NCBI RefSeq assembly: GCF_003122365.1
Contig: NZ_CP029254.1
Coordinates: 1,689,001 to 1,753,000, forward strand
Source: Streptomyces spongiicola
GTDB lineage: Bacteria; Actinomycetota; Actinomycetes; Streptomycetales; Streptomycetaceae
Reading direction: 5' to 3'
Length of the DNA stretch: 64,000 nt
In this document: positions 33,666 to 41,711 of the stretch, piece by piece
Numbering within the stretch: the stretch's first letter is position 1
Layout: every line of letters begins with the position of its first letter
The notes under the pieces: model-generated
The model's database searches: none
What the model was told of the DNA's origin: nothing
Seen by the model: the letters and a program-made list of their open reading frames with translations, nothing else
Made by a program: the position numbers and the translations under genes

Positions 33666-34118
33666 ATGTCCACACTCCCCACCGTCCCCGCACGCGCCGG
33701 CAGCGGCGGCCCGGTGCGCGTCCGCGCTCTCGCCGTCGCCGGCGCCGTGCTGGCCGACGCACTGATCTGGCTGGTCGCCCACTCCGCCCTCGGAATCGAC
33801 CTGAGGATTCCGGACGGCCCCGGCTCGACGACCACCAGCGAGCTCCTCCTCCCGGCCGTGATCATCGGGTCGGCGGTGGTCTCGCTGCTGGGATGGGGCC
33901 TGCTGGTGCTGCTCGAGCGGCTGACCGGTCGCGCCCCGGTCCTGTGGACCGGCGCCGCGTCGCTGGTGCTGGCCCTCTCGCTCTTCGCGCCGCTGTTCGG
34001 CGCGGGCCTGACCACCGGAAACCGGATCACCCTGGTGCTGCTGCACCTCACCGTCGGCGCCGTCCTGATCCCGGCCTTCCGCCGCGGTTCCGTGCCGGAC
34101 CGAGGTCCGGTCCCGTGA
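33666..34118 (+). CDS. DUF6069-type four-helix membrane protein
   Basis: A 150-residue protein with four predicted transmembrane helices (about 22-42, 62-84, 94-112, 118-138) and a small loop with IPDGPGSTTTSELL. It resembles the DUF6069 group of actinobacterial membrane proteins, which has no known function. A GAAGGAGG ribosome site precedes ATG 33666. It is 105 bp before the amidotransferase and may be in one unit with it under MarR control. Confidence 0.65.
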   Translation: MSTLPTVPARAGSGGPVRVRALAVAGAVLADALIWLVAHSALGIDLRIPDGPGSTTTSELLLPAVIIGSAVVSLLGWGLLVLLERLTGRAPVLWTGAASLVLALSLFAPLFGAGLTTGNRITLVLLHLTVGAVLIPAFRRGSVPDRGPVP

Positions 34119-34223
34119 CGGAACCGGAGCCGGAAACGGTCCAGCGGCCCTCCACGCGGCTTCGAGCGCCCGGGGGGAGCTTTGCGGCCAGCGCAACCGA
34201 CAGGCCATGGAAGGAGATCCCGA

Positions 34224-36107
34224 ATGTGCGGCATCGCAGGCTGGGCCGGCCGCTGGGGCAGCCCGGTCCGGGAGGACCCCGGACTCGCCGAGGGCATGGC
34301 GCGGACGATGGCCTGCCGCGGCCCGGACGACCGGGGCATCCGGGCGGACCGGCACGCCACGCTGATCCACACCAGGCTGGCGGTCATCGACGCGGAAGGC
34401 GGCCGCCAGCCGATGGAGGCCGCTCCGGAGGCGGGACGGCAGGACGGCGAACCGCGGGCGGTGCTCGCCTACAACGGGGAGGTCTACAACTTCCGGGAGC
34501 TGCGCACCGAGCTGGCCGGCCTCGGACACCGCTTCCGCACCCGCAGCGACACCGAGGTGGTACTCCGGGCGTACCTGGAGTGGGGCGAGCGGTGCGTCGA
34601 GCGGCTGGAGGGCATGTTCGCCTTCGCCGTGTGGGACCCGGGCCGGCGCACGGTGCTGCTGGCCCGCGACCGCTTCGGCATCAAGCCGCTCTCCTACGCG
34701 CGGACCGCCGAGTGCCTGGTGTTCGGATCCGAACCGAAGACCCTGCTCGCCCACCCCGCCGTCCGCCCGGACGTCGACCTCGACGGCCTCCGGGTGCTCT
34801 TCTCCATGGCCCGCGCCCCCGGCGAGAGCGTCCACCGCGACATCCGCGACCTGCCGCCCGGTCACACCCTGACGTACGGGCCGGACGGCGAGGTGTCCCT
34901 GCGCCGCTACTGGCAGCTGGAGGCCCGCCCGCACGAGGACGGCCTCGACGGCACCGTACGGACGGTGCGCGAGCTGCTGGAGAGCAGCGTCGCCCGCGAG
35001 CTGGTCTCCGACGTGCCGCTGAGCGTGCTGCTCTCCGGCGGCCTCGACTCCAGCACCGTCGCCGCGCTCGCCGCCCGCGCCCTGGCCCGCGAGGGCGCCG
35101 GCCCGGTCCGCACCACGACCGTCACCTACAGCGGATACAGCGACAACTTCCAGCCCGATCTGGTGCGCAGCGCCCCCGACGCCCCGTACGCCCGGGCCGT
35201 CGCCGGGCACATCGGCGCCGACCACCTGGAGATCGAGCTGACCACGGCGGACCTGACCGCCCCGGCGGCGCGCCGCGCCGTGCTGCGCGCACAGGACGTC
35301 CCGGCCCCTTTCGGGGACATGGACACCTCCACGTACCAGGCGTTCGCGGGAGTGAGCCGCCACTCCAGGGTCGCGCTGACGGGCGAGAGCGCCGACGAGA
35401 TCTTCGGCGGCTACAGCTGGGTGCACATCCCCGACCTGGCCGACGAGGAGCAGTTCCCCTGGGTCGCCTTCGAGCAGTGGCACCCGGGAACCCGCGCGGG
35501 CCTGGGGCGGGGGCTGCTGTCCGCGGACTTCGCGTCCCGCCTCGACATGCCCGCCTACTACGCGGAGCGCTACTCCCAGGCCATGGCGGGCATCCCCCGG
35601 CTGGCCGGCGAGGACCCGCAGGAGCGCCGTGCCCGGGAGGTGTGCCATCTCCACCTGACCCACTGGCTCCCCCGGCTGCTGGAGCGCAACGACCGGCTCA
35701 GCATGGCCTCGGGGCTGGAGGTGCGGGTTCCGTTCTGCGACCACCGGCTGGTCCAGTACGCGTACAACATCCCCTGGGAGATGAAGACCTTCGACGGCAG
35801 GGAGAAGAGCCTGCTGCGGGCGGCCGCCGCGGACCTGCTGCCCGAGCAGGTGCTGGAACGCCCCAAGGCCCCCTTCCCGGTGAGCCAGGACGCGACATAC
35901 ACCAAGGCCCTGCACCAGGAGTTCGCGGAGGTGCTGGCCGACCCGTCCTCGCCGGTGCTGCCGCTGCTGGACCTGGGGAAGGCGCGCCGGGTCACCGGTC
36001 CGGCGGGAGAGGCCGAGGCGCGGGACTGGCTGCACCGGATGAACGTGGAGATGGCCCTTCAGGTCAACCGCTGGCTCCTGGAGCACGGCGGCCGCGTGGA
36101 GCTGTGA
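34224..36107 (+). CDS. Asparagine-synthase-type amidotransferase
   Basis: A 627-residue enzyme. The glutaminase domain starts with the nucleophile Cys2 (MCGIAGWAG) and has CRGPDDRG, AYNGEVYNFRELR and SDTEVVLRAY. The synthetase domain has the PP-loop SVLLSGGLDSSTVAAL (about 270) and TGESADEIFGGYSW. ATG 34224 is chosen because the nucleophile must be residue 2 and AAGGAG lies upstream. Aromatic polyketide clusters use such enzymes for amides or lactams (OxyD, PdmN, FdmV, XanA types). Here an amide-bearing starter, an amidated carboxylate or lactam formation are all possible. Primary asparagine synthesis is less likely given the context. Confidence 0.85.
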   Translation: MCGIAGWAGRWGSPVREDPGLAEGMARTMACRGPDDRGIRADRHATLIHTRLAVIDAEGGRQPMEAAPEAGRQDGEPRAVLAYNGEVYNFRELRTELAGLGHRFRTRSDTEVVLRAYLEWGERCVERLEGMFAFAVWDPGRRTVLLARDRFGIKPLSYARTAECLVFGSEPKTLLAHPAVRPDVDLDGLRVLFSMARAPGESVHRDIRDLPPGHTLTYGPDGEVSLRRYWQLEARPHEDGLDGTVRTVRELLESSVARELVSDVPLSVLLSGGLDSSTVAALAARALAREGAGPVRTTTVTYSGYSDNFQPDLVRSAPDAPYARAVAGHIGADHLEIELTTADLTAPAARRAVLRAQDVPAPFGDMDTSTYQAFAGVSRHSRVALTGESADEIFGGYSWVHIPDLADEEQFPWVAFEQWHPGTRAGLGRGLLSADFASRLDMPAYYAERYSQAMAGIPRLAGEDPQERRAREVCHLHLTHWLPRLLERNDRLSMASGLEVRVPFCDHRLVQYAYNIPWEMKTFDGREKSLLRAAAADLLPEQVLERPKAPFPVSQDATYTKALHQEFAEVLADPSSPVLPLLDLGKARRVTGPAGEAEARDWLHRMNVEMALQVNRWLLEHGGRVEL

Positions 36108-36121
36108 GGGTCCGCCGGTAC

Positions 36122-36159
36122 GCGGGCAGGGGGCGCCCGGTCAGCCACCCCCTGCCCGC
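36122..36159. terminator. Hairpin between amidotransferase and SARP genes
   Basis: A perfect 12 bp stem, GCGGGCAGGGGG (36122-36133) with CCCCCTGCCCGC (36148-36159), in the convergent gap. It can serve both genes. Confidence 0.7.
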
Positions 36160-36202
36160 CTCCGGTGCGGCGCCGCCGCACGCCCGGCCGGTACGGAACG
36201 GG

Positions 36203-38029
36203 TCAGGCCAGGGCACGCACCGGCGTCGTGCGCAGGGCCATCCGGAGCAGCGGCGGCAGCCGGTACCTGAAGAACCGCTCGGAGGACCCGTCGCGCACGA
36301 GATCCACCTCCAGGAGGAGGAACTCGAGCAGTTCCTCCAGCAGTTCCTCGGTGTCGTCCGCCTCCAGCCCCAGGATCCGGGACGCCTCCTCCACCGTCAG
36401 CGCGCCGTCCCCCTCGCAGGCCAGCTTGGCCAGCGTGTCGTACTGGCGGTGCCCCAACCCCCCGCAGCGCCGGAGCACATGGTGGAACGGGTGCGGCCGC
36501 TGGTGCGGGACCCCGGTGTGCCGGTCGCGGTTCATCCAGTCGACGAGCTGCCGCAGCGACCAGTGCGGCCGCAGCGCCAGCATGCCCACGGCCTCGACCA
36601 TCGGGCCCGGCAGGCCGCCGAAGAGGTCGAGCACCCGGTGCAGGCACGCGCCGCCGCCCGGGAGCCGGTCCCGGCCCAGTGCGCCCAGGAAGAGTTCGTG
36701 CGACTGGTCTGGGCCGATCGGCAGCAGGTCCATGGACGTCCCGAACCCGCCGCCGTACAGGCGCCGGTAGCCGGCGGCCAGGACGGCCGAGCCGGCGTGC
36801 GCCGGCACCAGGTCGGTGACCTGGTGTGCCGCCGCCACGTCGTCGACGACGAGCAGCACCCGCCGCCCCGCGGTCCAGCACCGGAACATCCGGGCCCGGT
36901 CCGCCCGGCCCGCGGGCAGCTCGGAGCGCCGGTGGCCGACCGCCTGGAGCAGGTCGGCCAGCACCTCGTCGACTCCGCGCGGACCGGCGGGATCCCCGAA
37001 GGACACATAGAGCCGGCCGTCGGGGAAGACGTCGCCCAGGCGGTGGGCGAGGGCGACGGCGAAGGCCGTGGTGCCCACGCCGGGGGCACCCGCCACCGAG
37101 ACGCACCGCGGGCGGTCCCGGCCCGCGGACTCCGTCAGCGCCCGGCGGGCCCGGGCGAGTTCGGCCTCCCGGCCGATCAGCGGGACGTCGGCGGGCAGGG
37201 TCACGGGAGGCTGCCCGGACGGCGGCCCCTGCACCGCCGTCCCCGCGGGGAGGTCGAGCCCGGGGTCGCCGGCCAGTACCTGCTGGTGCAGCCGCTGGAG
37301 CTCGGAACAGGGCTCCAGGCCCAGCTCCCGGCTGAGGACCTGGCGTATCCGCTGGAAGACCTCCAGCGCGTCCGGCCGCCGGCCAGCCCGGTAGAGCGCC
37401 AGCATGAGCTTGGCGTGCAGCCCCTCCCGGGTGGGGTTGTCCGCGGCCAGTGCGGTCAGCTCGCTGATCAGGCGGTGGTGGCGGCCGAGCAGCAGATCCG
37501 CGTCGATGCGCTCCTCCAGGACCTCGTAGCGCTGCTCCTCGAGCCGCAGGGCGTCGATGCCCGCGATCGGCCCCGGGGCCAGGTCACAGAGAGCGGGCCC
37601 CCGCCAGACGGCGAGGGCCCGATGAAGCGTGGCGGCGGCTTCGCTGACCGCTCCCTCCTCCATCGCTCGTCTGCCGCGGGTGGCGAGGTCGGCGAACCTC
37701 CGGCTGTCCAGACAGCCCTCGGGGACCGACAGCCGGTAGCCGCCGGGGGTGGTCAGCAGCGCTCCGAGGGGCGCGCCGGGGTCGGCACGCCCCGACTCGC
37801 TCAGCCCCGGCAGCTTGCGCAGTTGGTAGATGTACGTCTGGAGAGTGGTGGCCGCACTGGACGGCGGACGCTCTTCCCATAGTTCCTCGACCAGTTGATG
37901 CAGCGGAACCGTACTGTTGGCCCGCAGCGCGAGCAGGGCGAGGACCTGACGGACCTTCGGAGCGGACGGCGTGACGTGCGTGCCGTCGTGCACGACTTGC
38001 AGGGTTCCAAGTAACCCGATCTGCAGCAC
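36203..38029 (-). CDS. SARP-family pathway activator with NB-ARC domain and TTA codon
   Basis: About 608 residues from GTG 38029, which follows GGGAGG. Order: OmpR-like winged helix (about 1-90, LQIGLLGTLQVVHDGTHVT), bacterial transcriptional activation domain (about 95-245), NB-ARC (about 280-500) and a C-terminal helical region. The Walker A lysine is missing (GAPGVGTTAF in place of GxxGxGKT), while Walker B LLVVDD remains, so ATP use is doubtful. Codon 6 is TTA (38014-38012), making synthesis dependent on the bldA tRNA. Seven promoters in this cluster carry SARP-type repeats, so this is their likely activator. Confidence 0.9.
   Translation of the reverse strand: MLQIGLLGTLQVVHDGTHVTPSAPKVRQVLALLALRANSTVPLHQLVEELWEERPPSSAATTLQTYIYQLRKLPGLSESGRADPGAPLGALLTTPGGYRLSVPEGCLDSRRFADLATRGRRAMEEGAVSEAAATLHRALAVWRGPALCDLAPGPIAGIDALRLEEQRYEVLEERIDADLLLGRHHRLISELTALAADNPTREGLHAKLMLALYRAGRRPDALEVFQRIRQVLSRELGLEPCSELQRLHQQVLAGDPGLDLPAGTAVQGPPSGQPPVTLPADVPLIGREAELARARRALTESAGRDRPRCVSVAGAPGVGTTAFAVALAHRLGDVFPDGRLYVSFGDPAGPRGVDEVLADLLQAVGHRRSELPAGRADRARMFRCWTAGRRVLLVVDDVAAAHQVTDLVPAHAGSAVLAAGYRRLYGGGFGTSMDLLPIGPDQSHELFLGALGRDRLPGGGACLHRVLDLFGGLPGPMVEAVGMLALRPHWSLRQLVDWMNRDRHTGVPHQRPHPFHHVLRRCGGLGHRQYDTLAKLACEGDGALTVEEASRILGLEADDTEELLEELLEFLLLEVDLVRDGSSERFFRYRLPPLLRMALRTTPVRALA
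38012..38014 (-). promoter_or_regulatory. TTA (bldA) codon in the SARP gene
   Basis: The sixth codon of the SARP reading frame is TTA (Leu) on the minus strand, in frame with the whole gene. TTA codons are rare in Streptomyces and give developmental control through the bldA leucyl-tRNA. Confidence 0.88.
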
Positions 38030-38092
38030 TGACCCTCCCGTGGATTGCATCTGATACGGCCTGATGCACGTCGTGAGCGTGAGGTCGATCAC

Positions 38093-38135
38093 TTGACTTC
38101 TGCTTGAGCGGCACTCGACCGAAGGTGTCGATCAT
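38093..38135 (+). promoter_or_regulatory. Predicted SARP-dependent promoter of the exporter gene
   Basis: Three heptamers at 11 bp steps: TTGACTT (38093), TTGAGCG (38104) and TCGACCG (38115). Then 8 nt and -10 GATCAT (38130-38135). The exporter starts at 38254. The site lies in the divergent region next to the SARP gene itself, so autoregulation is also possible. Confidence 0.62.
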
Positions 38136-38253
38136 CGAGCGGTCACACAAATCCCCCGATGGAGAACGGTTTTCGCCGTTACCCTACAGAAGACATTCAC
38201 ATGCCGAAAGCATATGATTGCAAAGTCACCTTATCCTTCCCCAGGAGTGACCG

Positions 38254-39903
38254 ATGACCGGACCCGCCGCCGGCCGTCCGCCGGGACAGGCCCCCGCCAC
38301 CCCGCCACACGGTCCACTGCCACCCCGCTTCCCCCTCCTGCTCGGGTCCCTGCTGCTCACCAGCGCGATGTCGATGACGGACCAGTCGATCACCGCGACC
38401 GCCGGCCCCAGCCTCACCGCGGATCTGGGCGCGCTCGACCTGTACAGCTGGACCTTCACCTCGTACATGCTCACCTTCAGCGTGGCCATGCCCGTCTACG
38501 GCAAGCTCGGCGACCTCTTCGGCCGCCGGGCGGTCTACCTGTCGGCCGTCGTGGTCTTCCTCGCCGGATCGGCGGCCTGCGGTACGGCCGACTCCATGGG
38601 CCAGCTCATCGCCTTCCGCGCGCTTCAGGGGCTCGGCGGCGGAGGGCTCCAGGTGAGCGCGTTCGCCGTGCTCGGCGATCTGCTGCCGCCCCGGCAACGC
38701 GCCAGGTACCAGGGGTGGTTCGCGGCGGTCATGGTCGTCGCCAACCTCGCGGGCCCGCTCGTCGGCGGCGCCCTGACCGACCAGCTGGGCTGGCGGTGGA
38801 TCTTCTACGTCAACATTCCGCTCGGCCTGCTCGCACTGGCCGGCATCCGGCTCCTGCTGCCCGGCACCACCGGCCCCCGCACGACCCGCCCGCGCGTCGA
38901 CCACGCCGGTATCGCGCTCCTCGCCGGACTCATCGCCTGCCTGGTCCTCGCGACCGACCTGGCCGGCCGCCACGGGTGGGGCCGGCCGGCCGTCGTCGCA
39001 CTCGGCGCCGGGGCACTCGTACTGGCCGCGGGATGGCTGCTCCGGGAGCGGTCGGCGGCCGAACCGGTCGTCCCCCTGAAACTGTTCGGGGACCGGACGT
39101 TCACGATCTGCACGGCGGTGGCCTTCACGGTCAGCTTCGCCTTCTTCGGCTGCGTCAACTTCGTACCGCTCTACCTCCGGACGGTGGCCGGGGTGAGCGC
39201 CTCGCGGATCGGACTCCTGTTCCTTCCCGCGATGCTCTGCATGGCGGCGGCGACCGTGGTGGCGGGGCAGGTCATCGCCAGGACGGGGCGGTACAAGTGG
39301 TTCCCGGTGGCCAGCACCGCGCTCGCCGCCGCTGCCGCCGCGTCCATGTCGCTGACCGCGGCGGACGGCGGGGCCGCGGCCATCGCCCTGCTGCTCGCCG
39401 TCATGGGCATCGGCGCCGGCCTCTCCGCCCAGGTGACCACGCTCGTCGCCCAGAGCACGGCGCCCAGGGAGCACATCGGGGTCAGCACCTCCACCGTGGG
39501 GCTCGCCCGGAACCTGGGCACGGCCTTCGGCGCCACGGTGTTCGGCTCGGTCCTCAACGCCCGGCTCGGAGCCGAAGCCGCCCGGCTGCTGCCGGCGGAC
39601 ACGGCGGACAGCGTCGTGGAGGGCACATGGGACCCGGCGCGGGCCGCCACCCTCGACCCCGGGACCGCCGGAGCGGTGGCGGAGGTCTACGGAAACGCGC
39701 TGTCGACCGTCTTCCTCTGCGCCGTGCCGGTGCTGCTGGCCGGTCTGGCGGCGGCGCTGCTGATGAAGGACGCCCGCCTGGAGGCCCGGGGGCCCGGCGG
39801 GCCGGGCGCGCCGGAGGGGCCGGAGGGGCCGGGCGGCTCCGGCCGATCCCTCGGGGAGGGCGGACCCGACGGGCCGCTGGTGGGAACCGGCCGCCCGGAA
39901 TAA
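38254..39903 (+). CDS. MFS drug exporter (DHA2, 14-helix type)
   Basis: A 549-residue EmrB/QacA-type efflux protein. Seen: SMTDQSITATAGPSLTADLG in helix 1, the motif A loop GKLGDLFGRRAVYL, RALQGLGGGGLQVSAFAVLG (motif B region) and motif C-like MVVANLAGPLVGGALTDQLG with WRWIFYVNIPLG. It likely exports the polyketide and gives self-resistance. The C-terminal 35 residues are a Gly-Pro-rich tail. An AGGAG site precedes ATG 38254. Confidence 0.9.
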   Translation: MTGPAAGRPPGQAPATPPHGPLPPRFPLLLGSLLLTSAMSMTDQSITATAGPSLTADLGALDLYSWTFTSYMLTFSVAMPVYGKLGDLFGRRAVYLSAVVVFLAGSAACGTADSMGQLIAFRALQGLGGGGLQVSAFAVLGDLLPPRQRARYQGWFAAVMVVANLAGPLVGGALTDQLGWRWIFYVNIPLGLLALAGIRLLLPGTTGPRTTRPRVDHAGIALLAGLIACLVLATDLAGRHGWGRPAVVALGAGALVLAAGWLLRERSAAEPVVPLKLFGDRTFTICTAVAFTVSFAFFGCVNFVPLYLRTVAGVSASRIGLLFLPAMLCMAAATVVAGQVIARTGRYKWFPVASTALAAAAAASMSLTAADGGAAAIALLLAVMGIGAGLSAQVTTLVAQSTAPREHIGVSTSTVGLARNLGTAFGATVFGSVLNARLGAEAARLLPADTADSVVEGTWDPARAATLDPGTAGAVAEVYGNALSTVFLCAVPVLLAGLAAALLMKDARLEARGPGGPGAPEGPEGPGGSGRSLGEGGPDGPLVGTGRPE

Positions 39904-40123
39904 CCCCCGAGCCGGGGTCGATCCGGCGGCGGCAGCCCTTCGGCCGTGAGCAGCGCCCCTCCGCCGGGCGCCGATCCCACGACAGCCCAGCCAGCCCAGC
40001 CAGCCCAGCGGATCCCGAGCCACCGCGGGCACCCTGCGACCCGGGGTACCCGCCACGGCCTGCCGGGCCACGAGGGTGGGCGGAGCACCGCGTCCTCCCC
40101 CGTGGCGCAGAACTCCGCCCGCC
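39904..40123. other. Spacer after the exporter gene
   Basis: No gene is seen. A short run of AGCCCAGCC repeats lies at 39986-40006. Confidence 0.5.
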
Positions 40124-40490
40124 GCCCCGTACCGGTCAACCACCCCGTACCGGTCAACCACTTCGTGCCGGTCAACCACTTCGTGCCGGCGCCCTGTGCC
40201 GGTCAACCACCCCGTACCGACGCCCCGTACCGGTCAACCACCCCGTGCCGGTCAGCCGCCCCGTGCCGGTGAACCACTTCGTGCCGGCGCCCCGTACCGG
40301 TCAGCCGCCCCGTACCGGTCAGCCGCCCCGTGCCGGTCAGCCGCCCCGTGCCGGTCAGCCGCCCCGTGCCGGTGAACCACTTCGTGCCGGCGCCCCGTAC
40401 CGGTCAGCCGCCCCGTGCCGGTGAACCACTTCGTGCCGGCGCCCCGTGCCGGTCAGCCGCCCCGTACCGGCGCGCCACCCGATACCGGCC
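40124..40490. repeat. Tandem array of ~21 units of an 18 bp repeat
   Basis: The unit is CCCCGTGCCGGTCAGCCG with variants (GTACC, TTCGTG, GTCAACCA). Most units are 18 bp and several are 12 bp shortened forms ending CCGGCG. Each unit has the palindromic core CCGGT or ACCGGT. The array fills the gap between the exporter and desE. Since the unit is a multiple of three, several frames stay open, but the peptides are simple repeats and no start signal is convincing. Confidence 0.85.
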
Positions 40491-40600
40491 CGGCAACGCC
40501 GCAGCGCTCCGGGCCGCCTTCGGCACCGGGCCGGGTCGGGCCGGGTCCGGAGCCGGGGTGTCCCGCACTCAGGGCGCACCCCCGGACGAACAGGCCGATC

Positions 40601-40619
40601 TGAGGTTAGGCTAACCTAT
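40601..40619. promoter_or_regulatory. DmdR/IdeR iron box upstream of desE
   Basis: TGAGGTTAGGCTAACCTAT matches the Streptomyces iron-box consensus TTAGGTTAGGCTAACCTAA at 16 of 19 positions. It implies repression by the iron-loaded DmdR1 regulator. Confidence 0.9.
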
Positions 40620-40670
40620 CTTCGAATCTGCCCGATGGCCGAACCCGGCACGTCAGAAAGCGACTCCGCC

Positions 40671-41708
40671 ATGCCCGATGCCAGAGCCGTAACCCTCACC
40701 CGCCGTGGACTGCTCGCCGCCGGAGGTGCCCTCGGGATCGGCGCCGCGCTCACCGCGTGCGGGGGCGGAAAGGACGCCGAGACGACTGCCGGAGCGACGT
40801 CCGGCCCCTGGCAGTTCAAGGACGACCGCGGCCAGGTCGCCAAGACCGAGGCCACGCCGGAGAACATCGTCGCCTTCACCGGCATGGCGGCCGCGCTCCA
40901 CGACCTCGGCATCGAGGTGAAGGGCGTCTTCGGCCCCACGTACGTCGAGGACAAGGCCAAGGGCACCAGGACACCGGACGTCCAGGCGGGCGACCTCGAC
41001 ATCGACAAGGTCAAGGTCCTCGGCAACGTCTGGGGCGAGTTCAACGTCGAGCAGTACGCGGCGCTGGCGCCGGACGTGCTCATCACCGACATGTGGGAGA
41101 AGGGCTCCCTCTGGTACGTGCCGGACGAGTCCAAGGACAAGATCCTGAAGCTGGCCCCGAGCGTCGCCCTCTCGGCCGCCGACCAGACGATGCCGAAGGT
41201 CCTCCAGCGCCATGTCGAACTGGCCGAGTCCCTCGGCGCCGACGTCGGGACCAAGAAGATCACGGACGCCAAGGCCGCCTTCGAGAAGGCCGCGGCCCGG
41301 CTGCGCGCCGCCGCCAGGGCCAAGCCGGAGATCAGGGTGCTGGTCGGCTCCGCGAGCGCCGAGCTGTTCTACGTCTCCAGCCCGGCGCGGCCGACCGACA
41401 CGCTGTACTTCAAGGAACTCGGCGTCAACTTCGTGACGCCGGGGAGCCTCGACGAGGGCGGCTGGTTCGAGGGCCTCAGCTGGGAGAACGTCGACAAGTA
41501 CGAGGCCGACGTCATCATGATGGACAACCGCGCCTCGGCCCTCCAGCCCGACGCGCTGAAGTCCAAGCCGACCTGGGCCCAGCTGCCCGCCGTCAGGGCC
41601 GGCCAGGTCGTCCCGCGCGTCACCGAGCCGGTCTACTCGTACGAGAAGTGCACGCCGATCCTCGACGACCTGGCCCAGGCCATCGAGAACGCGAAGAAGG
41701 TCGCCTGA
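40671..41708 (+). CDS. desE: Ferrioxamine-binding lipoprotein (DesE)
   Basis: About 345 residues. MPDARAVTLTRRGLLAAGGA is a signal peptide with twin arginines, followed by the lipobox LTAC at the Cys that is lipidated, so the protein is tethered outside the membrane. The mature part is a FecB/TroA-type siderophore-binding fold (PENIVAFTGMAAALHDLGIE, WENVDKYEADVIMMDNRASA). It captures ferric desferrioxamines for import. ATG 40635 would add 12 residues; neither start has a good ribosome site, and 40671 gives the cleaner signal peptide. The permease genes are not here. Confidence 0.9.
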   Translation: MPDARAVTLTRRGLLAAGGALGIGAALTACGGGKDAETTAGATSGPWQFKDDRGQVAKTEATPENIVAFTGMAAALHDLGIEVKGVFGPTYVEDKAKGTRTPDVQAGDLDIDKVKVLGNVWGEFNVEQYAALAPDVLITDMWEKGSLWYVPDESKDKILKLAPSVALSAADQTMPKVLQRHVELAESLGADVGTKKITDAKAAFEKAAARLRAAARAKPEIRVLVGSASAELFYVSSPARPTDTLYFKELGVNFVTPGSLDEGGWFEGLSWENVDKYEADVIMMDNRASALQPDALKSKPTWAQLPAVRAGQVVPRVTEPVYSYEKCTPILDDLAQAIENAKKVA

Positions 41709-41711
41709 CCC

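Noticed and set aside
40124..40490. CRISPR array
   Set aside because: Units are 12-18 bp with no unique spacers between them, and no cas genes are present. It is a plain tandem repeat.
40115..40614. Protein of repeated PVPVNH / VSRPVP units in the 18 bp array
   Set aside because: Several frames are open at once because the unit is a multiple of three. No start with a ribosome site and no folded segment is seen.
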